Assembly (NCBI GenBank): GCA_045658305.1
Contig: JAZOUT010000086.1
Coordinates: 1 to 7,716 of the forward strand
Source: Aphodosoma sp045658305
GTDB taxonomy: Bacteria > Bacteroidota > Bacteroidia > Bacteroidales > Paludibacteraceae
Reading direction: 5' to 3'
Length of the DNA: 7,716 nucleotides
A program made the position numbers and the translations under genes. Positions 1 through 6,295 of the stretch are shown piece after piece. Position 1 is the first letter of the stretch. Each line of letters begins with the position of its first letter. The notes under the pieces were generated by a model, which was not told where the DNA came from, did not search any database, and saw nothing but the letters and a program-made list of their open reading frames with translations.

Positions 1-2058
1 TACTCGGTGCCAGTGCGTAAAAGCGATAAGTTGAATTATACTTTCACATATAATCCAAATGGACGCGAGATAGGTCGCATACAGATTGCAGGTCAGATGA
101 ACAACTGGGTGCCAGCATTGACACCAGATTTGACATTGAACGAAGAGGGATTGTATGAAGTGACAATGTTGCTCAGTCCGGGTACATATCTCTATCAATT
201 GTTGATTGACGGCGAGCAAAATCACGACGATACAAACCCTAACAAAGTGGATAATGGTTTCGGTAAATTCAACTCTATCATGCAAGTGAATGGTAACGAG
301 GCGAAATTCCCTAAATTGTTGACAGACGAGTTGGGTTGTGGTAAATTTACAGTGTCGGCAGTGGCAGCAGAACGCGTGTGGGCATACTGGAATAATGTGG
401 CACTTGACGAGAGATTTGTGACATTTGCAGATGGTAAAATCACAGTAGCAGTGCCAGCAGAGGCAGCAGAATATGCAAAATCGGTTATCAGAGTGTGGGC
501 ATCGAATGAATATGGAATTTCGAATGAAATCCTCGTGCCACTTTATGATGGTAAAATTGTGACAGATGCGACAGCACTTGACCGTAGCGACAAATATGCT
601 CAAATCATTTACTTTATGCTTGTTGACCGTTTCCGCGATGGTAACAAAGATAATAACCGCCCGATGAATCGTCCTGATGTTCATCCAAAAGCAGACTATC
701 AGGGTGGTGACTTGGCAGGTATAAAACAAGTGATTGACGAAAACTATTTCAATAGATTGGGTGCTAATACATTATGGCTCTCTCCACTCAACCAAAACCC
801 ATTTGAGCCTTATGGTTACAATGCATTGGCAAATACTAAATTTGCTGGTTATCACGGTTATTGGCCAATTTCATCATCGCAAGTAGATTGCCGTTTCGGT
901 TCGAACGACGAATTGAAAGAGTTGGTAGCAGATGCACACGACCACCAAATCAACATTTTGCTTGACTATGTGGCAAACCACGTGCATCAAGACCACCCAT
1001 TGTATCAACGTCATCCAGAATATGCAACTCCATTGTATTTGCCAGATGGACGTATGAACACAGAATTGTGGGATGAACACCGTTTGACAACTTGGTTTGA
1101 CGTGTTTATGCCAACATTGGATATGGGAAATCCTGTGGTAGTGGACATTATGGTTGACTCGGCAGTGTATTGGTTGAAAGAGTTTGGCGTGGATGGTTTC
1201 CGTCATGATGCATGTAAACACGTGAACGAAGAATATTGGCGCGAATTGACTCACCGCATGAAATTGACTCGTCCAGAGGGCAACTTCTATCAAATCGGTG
1301 AATCGTATGGTTCGCCAGAGTTGATGGCAAGTTATGTGAATAGCGGTATGCTTGATGGTCAGTTTGACTTCAACGTGTTCGATGAAGCAACATCGGCATT
1401 CAATGGCGTGAGTGGCGGTACAATGCAACGCTTGAGCAACGTGTTGAATTCAAGCCTTAAAGTGTATGGCGCGCACAACTTGATGGGTTATGTGTCAGGT
1501 AACCACGACAAACCACGATTCATGGCATTGGCATCGGGCGACATCAAAGTAGGCGAAGATGCAAAAGCAGCAGGTTGGACTCGCGAAGTGGGTATCACAG
1601 ACTCGGTGGCATACGACAAATTGGCACTTTTGCATACATTTAACCTCACAATACCAGGTGTGCCAGTGATCTATTACGGCGACGAAATCGGTATGACAGG
1701 TGGTAACGACCCAGACTGCCGTAGAATGATGCGTTTTGAAGGTTGGAACAATAGAGAAGAGGCATTGTTTGGAAAAGTGGCTGCGTTGAACCACTTGCGT
1801 CGTGGCAATATGGCACTCGTTTATGGTGACTATATCCAATTGCATGTAGCCGAACAAACATTTGCATACGCACGTAAATACTTTGATAAGAGCGTAGTAG
1901 TGTGCATCAACAACAGCGCAGAAGAACAAACACTCGAACTTGATGTAGAGGCATTGAACGCATCGGGTTATACAGCATTGTTTGGCAAAGAATATAAACT
2001 AGAAGGCAATAAATTGACAATCACATTGCCAGCATTGACAGCAGAGGTACTTTACTAA
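1..2058 (+). CDS. GH13 alpha-amylase-family glycoside hydrolase (5' partial)
   Basis: Probable alpha-glucan (starch, glycogen or maltodextrin) hydrolase. Residues are numbered from the GTG at 7. Residues 1-95 look like an E-set/CBM48-type beta-sandwich (IAGQMNNW, then GTYLYQLLIDG). Residues 100-180 look like a second beta-rich domain, and the GH13 barrel starts near 197 (IIYFMLVDRF). All four classical GH13 regions are present: DYVANH (320-325), GFRHDAC with nucleophile Asp401, IGES with acid/base Glu432, and GNHD with Asp501. A small C-terminal beta domain ends at 683. The frame is open to base 1 (Tyr-Ser-Val-Pro), so the GTG at 7 is probably not the start. An N-terminal signal, and hence the location, cannot be judged. 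Exact specificity (amylase, neopullulanase or cyclomaltodextrinase) is not readable from the motifs. Ala codons are overwhelmingly GCA (about 45 of 54 by eye). Confidence 0.93.
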   Translation, partial: YSVPVRKSDKLNYTFTYNPNGREIGRIQIAGQMNNWVPALTPDLTLNEEGLYEVTMLLSPGTYLYQLLIDGEQNHDDTNPNKVDNGFGKFNSIMQVNGNEAKFPKLLTDELGCGKFTVSAVAAERVWAYWNNVALDERFVTFADGKITVAVPAEAAEYAKSVIRVWASNEYGISNEILVPLYDGKIVTDATALDRSDKYAQIIYFMLVDRFRDGNKDNNRPMNRPDVHPKADYQGGDLAGIKQVIDENYFNRLGANTLWLSPLNQNPFEPYGYNALANTKFAGYHGYWPISSSQVDCRFGSNDELKELVADAHDHQINILLDYVANHVHQDHPLYQRHPEYATPLYLPDGRMNTELWDEHRLTTWFDVFMPTLDMGNPVVVDIMVDSAVYWLKEFGVDGFRHDACKHVNEEYWRELTHRMKLTRPEGNFYQIGESYGSPELMASYVNSGMLDGQFDFNVFDEATSAFNGVSGGTMQRLSNVLNSSLKVYGAHNLMGYVSGNHDKPRFMALASGDIKVGEDAKAAGWTREVGITDSVAYDKLALLHTFNLTIPGVPVIYYGDEIGMTGGNDPDCRRMMRFEGWNNREEALFGKVAALNHLRRGNMALVYGDYIQLHVAEQTFAYARKYFDKSVVVCINNSAEEQTLELDVEALNASGYTALFGKEYKLEGNKLTITLPALTAEVLY

Positions 2059-2061
2059 TTT

Positions 2062-2151
2062 AAAAGTTGAAAGTTGAGAGTTGAAAGTTGCCATGCGGGA
2101 TTAACTTTCAACTTTCAATTTAATAACTTTCAACTTTCACATTTCAACTTT
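2062..2151. repeat. Heptamer repeat array with inverted arms (19-bp hairpin)
   Basis: The array begins 4 nt after the GH13 stop codon. Four direct heptamers of type AAGTTGA lie at 2064-2091. They are followed by reverse-complement heptamers AACTTTC at 2103-2109, 2110-2116, 2125-2131 and 2132-2138, and degenerate copies to 2151. Bases 2071-2089 pair with 2103-2121 as 19 consecutive base pairs, two of them G-U, around a 13-nt loop (2090-2102). No clean T-tract follows, so this is not a standard intrinsic terminator, though it could act in RNA processing or transcription attenuation. The sequence TAACTTTC at 2102 and 2124 differs by one base from the Bacteroidetes -7 consensus TAnnTTTG, so promoter activity is possible but not shown. 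Confidence 0.85.
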
Positions 2152-2158
2152 AAATATA

Positions 2159-3793
2159 ATGATTTCAGCAGATGCATTGACCGTTGAGTTTGGCGGGACA
2201 ACACTATTTAAAGACATATCGTTTATAATCAATGAGAACGACCGTATAGCCTTGATGGGTAAGAACGGTGCGGGAAAGTCGACTTTGTTGAAGATACTAG
2301 CCGGAGTGAGAGAAGCAACACGCGGCAAAGTGTCGGCTCCAGAAGGTACGATTATTGCATATCTTCCTCAGCACTTGATGGTTAAAGACGATAAGACCGT
2401 ATTTGAAGAGGCAGCGACAGCATTTGCCGAAATCAACAATATGGAGGCGCGTATCAACGAGATAAACAAAGAGTTGGAGACGCGTACCGATTACGAAAGT
2501 GATGAGTATATGGCACTTATCGAAGAGGTGAGTGCGTTGAGCGAAAGATTTTATAGCATCGAAGAGGTCAATTATGATGCCGATATCGAGAAGACCTTGT
2601 TGGGTTTAGGATTTGAGCGTAAAGACTTTACTCGTAAGACATCGGACTTCAGTGGCGGTTGGCGTATGCGTATCGAGTTGGCAAAGATGCTTTTGCGTAA
2701 ACCTGATTTGATATTGCTTGATGAGCCAACTAACCACCTTGATATAGAGTCGATTCAGTGGTTGGAGCAATGGCTTGTGAATCAAGGTAAGGCAGTGGTG
2801 GTAATATCGCACGACAAAGCATTTGTAGATAACATAACAAACCGCACAATCGAGGTGACAATGGGCCGTATCTACGACTATAAGGCAACATATTCACATT
2901 ACTTGCAATTGAGAGAAGAGCGACGTCAGCAACAACAACGTCAGTATGAAGACCAACAAAAAATGATTGCAGAGACGAAAGAGTTTATAGAGCGATTCAA
3001 AGGTACATATTCGAAGACACATCAGGTGCAAAGCCGTGTGAATATGCTCGAAAAGCTCGAAATCATTGAGGTAGATGAGATTGATACATCGTCGTTGAGA
3101 TTGAAATTTCCGCCATCGCCTCGTAGTGGTAACTATCCAGTGGCGGCGCATAATGTGGGTAAGGCGTATGGAGAGCATAGAGTGTTCTCTGGTGCAAACT
3201 TTACTATTGAGCGTGGCGAAAAAGTGGCATTTGTGGGTAAGAATGGAGAGGGTAAATCTACGATGGTGAAGTGTATCATGCAAGAGATAGAGCACGAAGG
3301 CGAGTTGTTGTTAGGACATAATGTCAGAGTAGGCTATTTTGCGCAAGACGAAGCAGCAGGGTTGGATGAAGAATTGACAGTATTCCAAACAATTGATGAG
3401 ATAGCCGAAGGCGATATACGTACACAAATACGCAATATTCTCGGAGCATTTATGTTCAATAAAGAAGACTCGGAGAAGAAGGTGAAAGTGTTGTCGGGTG
3501 GTGAGCGTCAGCGACTTGCAATGATAAAATTATTGTTGCAACCATTGAACTTCTTGATTCTCGACGAGCCGACTAACCATCTTGATATTAAGACAAAAGA
3601 TGTGTTGAAACAGGCATTGCAAAACTTTGATGGCACACTTATTGTGGTGTCGCACGATAGGGATTTTCTTGATGGATTGGTGAAGAAAGTGTATGAATTT
3701 GGTGGTGGTAAAGTAACAGAACACCTTGAAGATATCTATGGTTTTTTACGCAAAAAGAATATGGAAAACCTCCGTGAAATAGAGAGAAAATGA
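2159..3793 (+). CDS. ABC-F family ATPase (ribosome-associated, two ATP-binding domains)
   Basis: A soluble ABC-F protein with no membrane segment. Known members bind the ribosomal E site and relieve stalling, or give antibiotic resistance by ribosome protection. Domain 1 has Walker A GKNGAGKST (34-42), signature FSGGW (164-168), Walker B LILLDEPTNHLD with Glu189, and H-loop His218. Residues 85-140 form a charged helical insert in domain 1. The interdomain linker (about 245-325) is charged and Gln-rich, containing SKTHQVQSRVNMLEKLE, as is typical of the tRNA-contacting linker. Domain 2 has Walker A GKNGEGKST (360-368), signature LSGGER (445-450), Walker B FLILDEPTNHLD with Glu470, and His499. 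At 544 aa it lacks the long C-terminal coiled coil of Uup and is close to YbiT/YdiF-type lengths. It reads as a housekeeping ABC-F, but a resistance role cannot be excluded. The ATG at 2159 directly precedes the conserved N-terminal strand. Confidence 0.95.
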   Translation: MISADALTVEFGGTTLFKDISFIINENDRIALMGKNGAGKSTLLKILAGVREATRGKVSAPEGTIIAYLPQHLMVKDDKTVFEEAATAFAEINNMEARINEINKELETRTDYESDEYMALIEEVSALSERFYSIEEVNYDADIEKTLLGLGFERKDFTRKTSDFSGGWRMRIELAKMLLRKPDLILLDEPTNHLDIESIQWLEQWLVNQGKAVVVISHDKAFVDNITNRTIEVTMGRIYDYKATYSHYLQLREERRQQQQRQYEDQQKMIAETKEFIERFKGTYSKTHQVQSRVNMLEKLEIIEVDEIDTSSLRLKFPPSPRSGNYPVAAHNVGKAYGEHRVFSGANFTIERGEKVAFVGKNGEGKSTMVKCIMQEIEHEGELLLGHNVRVGYFAQDEAAGLDEELTVFQTIDEIAEGDIRTQIRNILGAFMFNKEDSEKKVKVLSGGERQRLAMIKLLLQPLNFLILDEPTNHLDIKTKDVLKQALQNFDGTLIVVSHDRDFLDGLVKKVYEFGGGKVTEHLEDIYGFLRKKNMENLREIERK

Positions 3794-3871
3794 GGAATGA
3801 GGAATGAGGAATTAGGAGTTAGGAATTAGGAATGATTTAATTGTGAATTGTGCATTGTGCATTGTGAATTG
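3791..3871. repeat. Two consecutive heptamer repeat arrays
   Basis: Array A has six abutting heptamers of type T(G/T)AGGA(A/G) at 3791-3832 (three TGAGGAA, then TTAGGAG, then two TTAGGAA). Its first three bases are the TGA stop codon of the ABC-F gene. After an 8-nt spacer, array B has four heptamers at 3841-3868 (TTGTGAA, TTGTGCA, TTGTGCA, TTGTGAA) plus a partial TTG. Array B ends 5 nt before the next start codon at 3877. The arrays fill the whole intergenic space, with no recognisable terminator hairpin or promoter. They are too short-period to be a CRISPR array. The period is the same as in the spacer at 2062-2151 but the sequences differ. Confidence 0.85.
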
Positions 3872-3876
3872 ATAAA

Positions 3877-4140
3877 ATGGGAATGTTTGGATGTTTATTT
3901 ATGATGATTTTGATACCAGCGCTGTTTGTGTTAGCATTGGTGTTGAATGTGGTATTTCGGGTATTAGGTGTATTTGTGCCTAAGTCGCGAAAAGCACAAC
4001 CGCAATATGACTATGACGAGTCGGAGAATCCGATAGAAGAAGAGATAAAAGAGGAGATAAACGAACGCCGTCAGCGTGGAGAAAAGATTATTGCCGACAA
4101 TGAAGGCGAATATGTCGATTATGAAGAAATAAAAGAATAA
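3877..4140 (+). CDS. Small single-pass membrane protein with acidic tail (DUF4834-like)
   Basis: An 87-aa protein of unknown function. Residues 4-34 are strongly hydrophobic (one transmembrane helix, possibly an uncleaved signal anchor), followed by a basic PKSRKA stop-transfer segment. The rest is a hydrophilic acidic tail with EEEIKEEINERRQRGEK at 54-70 and NEGEYVDYEEIKE at the end. The hydrophobic helix plus a terminal GEYVDYEEIK-type motif reminds me of the DUF4834 family of small Bacteroidetes proteins; this is from memory of the family pattern, not a search. It is the first gene of a tight operon, 4 nt before the exported thioredoxin, so a role at the inner membrane linked to envelope proteins is possible. 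The start at 3877 follows the repeat array and gives the complete hydrophobic N terminus. Confidence 0.75.
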   Translation: MGMFGCLFMMILIPALFVLALVLNVVFRVLGVFVPKSRKAQPQYDYDESENPIEEEIKEEINERRQRGEKIIADNEGEYVDYEEIKE

Positions 4141-4144
4141 TATT

Positions 4145-4594
4145 ATGAAACAAAGAATTTTAACTCTATTAGTTGCAGTGGTAATGGCATTTGCCTTATC
4201 AGCTCAAGCACCTACAATTGAGCAATCTACTGTAAAAGTTACGCATCTCACAAAAGCTGAATTTTTAGCAAAGGTTATGAACTATGAGAAAAATCCACAA
4301 GAATGGATATATCTCGGCGATAAACCTTGTCTTATCGACTTTTATGCGTCGTGGTGTGGACCATGTAAGCGCTTAGCTCCAATATTGGATGAGTTGGCAC
4401 AAGAGTATGCTGGAGAAATCTATATTTACAAAATAGACACAGAAAAAGAGCGCGAATTAGCAGCAGTATTTGGTGTGCGTTCAATCCCAACATTGTTGTT
4501 CTGTCCAATGGGCGAAAACCCACAAATTGCACAAGGTGCTTTGCCAAAAGAACAACTCAAAGAGGCAATTGATAAAGTATTGTTGAAGAAATAA
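4145..4594 (+). CDS. Exported thioredoxin
   Basis: A thiol-disulfide oxidoreductase predicted to be secreted to the periplasm. Residues 1-20 or so form a signal peptide (basic MKQR, hydrophobic core, likely cleavage near ALSAQA). The mature part is a single thioredoxin fold with the canonical active site WCGPCK at 70-75 (Cys71 and Cys74), and the cis-proline motif RSIPT has Pro115. Two further cysteines, Cys62 and Cys120, are unusual additions. The WCGPC sequence is that of reducing thioredoxins rather than DsbA-type oxidases, so a reductive or isomerising envelope role is inferred; the electron donor is not in this window. The gene starts 4 nt after the membrane-protein gene and ends 6 nt before the SGNH hydrolase gene, so co-transcription and translational coupling are likely. 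At 149 aa it is the expected size for a signal peptide plus one thioredoxin domain. Confidence 0.93.
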   Translation: MKQRILTLLVAVVMAFALSAQAPTIEQSTVKVTHLTKAEFLAKVMNYEKNPQEWIYLGDKPCLIDFYASWCGPCKRLAPILDELAQEYAGEIYIYKIDTEKERELAAVFGVRSIPTLLFCPMGENPQIAQGALPKEQLKEAIDKVLLKK

Positions 4595-4600
4595 AATGTT

Positions 4601-5710
4601 ATGAGAAAGATTGTTATTTGTACACTATCTATTTTGTCTTGTGTTATGTTATTTGCTCAAGATAAAAAAGAAGAGCAATCTTTGCGTTATGTTAATGCAA
4701 CAGAATTCCGCATAATAAATAAAGGATTCTTTGATACAGAGACAACATATTCTCGTTTGCCAATCTACTTAAAAGATTCAGTGCGTGCAGACTTGTGGGA
4801 TAGAGGATTGTGTAGTGCAGGCGTAGCAATACGTTTTGCCACAGATTCTAAGCGAGTAGGCGTGCGCTATCGTTTACTCAAAAACTTCCACATGTACCAC
4901 ATGGCAGACACAGGCACAAAAGGAGCTGACCTCTATATACGTAACGAAAAAGGCAAGTGGGAATATGTAAACACTTGTCGTCCAATGGTGAAAGATAAAG
5001 AAACAAAAGAGTGTGAAAAGGTTTTTGTTGATAATTTTGATGGCTCAATGCACGAATTTATAATCTATTTACCATTGTATGATGGAGTGACGGAGATGTT
5101 TGTTGCTGTGGATAGTACGGCTACATTGACACAGCCACAGGTGGATAGTCCGCGCAAGGATAAACGTATTGTGATGTATGGAACAAGTGTGCTTCAAGGC
5201 GGTTGTGCTACACGCACAGGCATGGCAGGCACCAATATCATTCAGCGCGACTTGGATTGTGAGGTAATCAATCTTGGATTCAGTGGCGAAGGCAAAATGG
5301 ATATGTGTATAGCTCGCGCCATGGCTCAAATACCCAATGTAGCATGCTATGTACTCGATCCAGTTCCTAATTGCACAGAGGGAATGTGTGACACATTGAC
5401 ATACGCATTTGTCAGCGAATTACATCGTTTGCGTCCCGAAGTACCAATTGTGATGGTCGAAGGACACACATATACATACGCAAAATACGACACATTCTTC
5501 AAAGATTACTTACCCAAAAAGAATGCCGCTTGGCTCAAAAATTACAAGAAATTAAAAAAAGACGGCATAAAAAAACTATATTACGTAACTACCGAAGGAC
5601 TTTTTGGTTACGACAACGAAGGTACAGTCGATGGCATTCATTACACGGATTTAGGATATCGTTATTATGCTCAAAAATTAGAAAAAGTGGTTAAGCGTTT
5701 TGTTAAGTAA
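4601..5710 (+). CDS. Exported SGNH/GDSL-type esterase with N-terminal GxDLY domain
   Basis: A secreted esterase of the SGNH hydrolase superfamily, 369 aa. A signal peptide occupies residues 1-20, with likely cleavage after CVMLFAQ. Residues 30-180 are a beta-rich N-terminal domain carrying GADLY (108-112), the hallmark of the domain that precedes this SGNH type. The catalytic domain has YGTSVLQGG with nucleophile Ser196, GFSGEG (226-231) as the second block, LDPVPN (252-257) as a divergent third block with Asn257, and DGIHYTD with Asp344 and His347 completing the triad. Family members remove acyl groups, often acetyl, from glycans, but the substrate here is not readable. The mature protein has nine cysteines (71, 126, 138, 202, 220, 236, 249, 258, 263), which fits its place directly after the exported thioredoxin. 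It is the last gene before a terminator. A short ATG-TTA-TGA at 4596 is out of frame and is not the start. Confidence 0.9.
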   Translation: MRKIVICTLSILSCVMLFAQDKKEEQSLRYVNATEFRIINKGFFDTETTYSRLPIYLKDSVRADLWDRGLCSAGVAIRFATDSKRVGVRYRLLKNFHMYHMADTGTKGADLYIRNEKGKWEYVNTCRPMVKDKETKECEKVFVDNFDGSMHEFIIYLPLYDGVTEMFVAVDSTATLTQPQVDSPRKDKRIVMYGTSVLQGGCATRTGMAGTNIIQRDLDCEVINLGFSGEGKMDMCIARAMAQIPNVACYVLDPVPNCTEGMCDTLTYAFVSELHRLRPEVPIVMVEGHTYTYAKYDTFFKDYLPKKNAAWLKNYKKLKKDGIKKLYYVTTEGLFGYDNEGTVDGIHYTDLGYRYYAQKLEKVVKRFVK

Positions 5711-5719
5711 AATAAGGTT

Positions 5720-5758
5720 ATAGATGTTCAATTATAAGTTGGGCATCTATTTTTTTTT
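5720..5758 (+). terminator. Rho-independent terminator after the SGNH hydrolase operon
   Basis: ATAGATG (5720-5726) pairs with CATCTAT (5744-5750). The stem extends inward through 5727-5731 with 5739-5743, including two G-U pairs, giving 12 bp around a 7-nt loop (5732-5738). A run of T follows (5750-5758). It lies 10 nt after the stop codon and ends the transcript of the 3877-5710 operon. Confidence 0.9.
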
Positions 5759-5769
5759 AAATGCACATT

Positions 5770-5789
5770 AAACTTTGGTATAAAGTTTG
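5770..5789 (+). promoter_or_regulatory. Inverted repeat and weak promoter candidate upstream of PepSY-like genes
   Basis: A perfect 7-bp inverted repeat, AAACTTT at 5770-5776 and AAAGTTT at 5782-5788, is separated by GGTAT. Both arms contain near matches to the Bacteroidetes -7 element TAnnTTTG (AAACTTTG and AAAGTTTG, seven of eight each), but no -33 TTG sits at the usual distance. A promoter is expected here, because a terminator lies just upstream and a gene starts at 5842. The dyad could be an operator or fortuitous AT-rich symmetry. Which element is used cannot be decided from sequence. Confidence 0.4.
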
Positions 5790-5841
5790 TGTCTAAAACA
5801 CTAAACAAACAAATCTATTAACATTAAAATCCAAAAAAACT

Positions 5842-6276
5842 ATGAAAAAGTATCTGTTTTTGATGTTGTTACCAATGGTTATTGGTTTGGCATCGTGTGA
5901 TTACCATGACAAAATGGTAGATACAGGTGATTTACCTACAAAAACAACCATGTTTATTGCCGATTATTTCCCAGGTTGTAAAATCGTTTCAATTGACAAA
6001 GACCGCGATTTTGGCACGGTGAGTTACGATGTAGTATTAAGTTGTGGCGTAAAACTCGAGTTTGATAAATCAGGCAATTGGACCGAAGTCGATTGCTCAC
6101 CAAACGAAGTACCAAATGCCATTGTACCAAATAAAATTTTGGAATATGTCTCAACAAAATATGCCGATAACTACATCGTAAAAATCGAGCACAAATGGTC
6201 AAATTACCAAATCGAGTTAAACAACGACTTAGAATTAGTATTCGACAAAAATGGCAACTTCAAGCATTTTGATTAA
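5842..6276 (+). CDS. PepSY-like lipoprotein (first of two tandem paralogues)
   Basis: A 144-aa protein with a lipoprotein signal, LASC with Cys19 as the lipidated residue, so it is predicted to be anchored in the envelope. The mature part is two related repeats: about 31-85, ending in VKLEFDKSGNWTEVDC, and about 91-144, ending in LELVFDKNGNFKHFD. Each follows the order helix, then YD/YQ-V/I-L strand, then EFD-x-x-G-x-(W/F) strand. This is the pattern of the PepSY-like family (PF11396-type, formerly called beta-lactamase-inhibitor-like) common in Bacteroidales. No catalytic residues are visible, and a ligand- or peptide-binding role is only inferred. Besides Cys19 it has Cys46, Cys68 and Cys85. 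It is followed after 19 nt by a paralogue, and both probably share one transcript between the terminators at 5720 and 6754. Confidence 0.85.
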   Translation: MKKYLFLMLLPMVIGLASCDYHDKMVDTGDLPTKTTMFIADYFPGCKIVSIDKDRDFGTVSYDVVLSCGVKLEFDKSGNWTEVDCSPNEVPNAIVPNKILEYVSTKYADNYIVKIEHKWSNYQIELNNDLELVFDKNGNFKHFD

Positions 6277-6295
6277 TACCCAAACCAATACCATT

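Noticed and set aside
7..9. GTG at base 7 as the start of the GH13 gene
   Set aside because: The frame continues open to base 1, and the GTG sits only a few residues before the first beta domain, so the true start is most likely upstream of the window.
874..1428. Minus-strand open frame of 184 codons inside the GH13 gene
   Set aside because: It is fully antisense to a region carrying all GH13 catalytic motifs. The translation is rich in Cys, His and Ile with no domain pattern, typical of an antisense shadow.
1495..1929. Minus-strand open frame of 144 codons
   Set aside because: It is antisense to the GH13 barrel and C-terminal domain. The composition is Cys/His/Val-rich and without motifs.
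2062..2121. Intrinsic terminator after the GH13 gene
   Set aside because: The hairpin is long but AT-rich and is followed by AATAAC rather than a T-tract, so I list it as a repeat or hairpin of unknown effect.
2894..3295. Minus-strand open frame of 133 codons
   Set aside because: It is antisense to the ABC-F linker and second Walker A. There is no recognisable domain and no upstream promoter.
3791..3871. CRISPR-like array
   Set aside because: The units are 7 nt, abutting, without unique spacers of 25-40 nt, and no cas gene is present.
4634..4642. Possible lipobox ending at Cys14 of the SGNH hydrolase
   Set aside because: The residues before Cys14 (Ile-Leu-Ser) are a poor lipobox, and the hydrophobic core continues past the cysteine to LFAQ, which fits ordinary signal peptidase cleavage better.
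6251..6295. Longer start of the second PepSY-like gene at the ATG at 6251
   Set aside because: It would overlap the preceding gene by 26 nt and put 15 polar residues before a clear signal peptide. The ATG at 6296 fits better.
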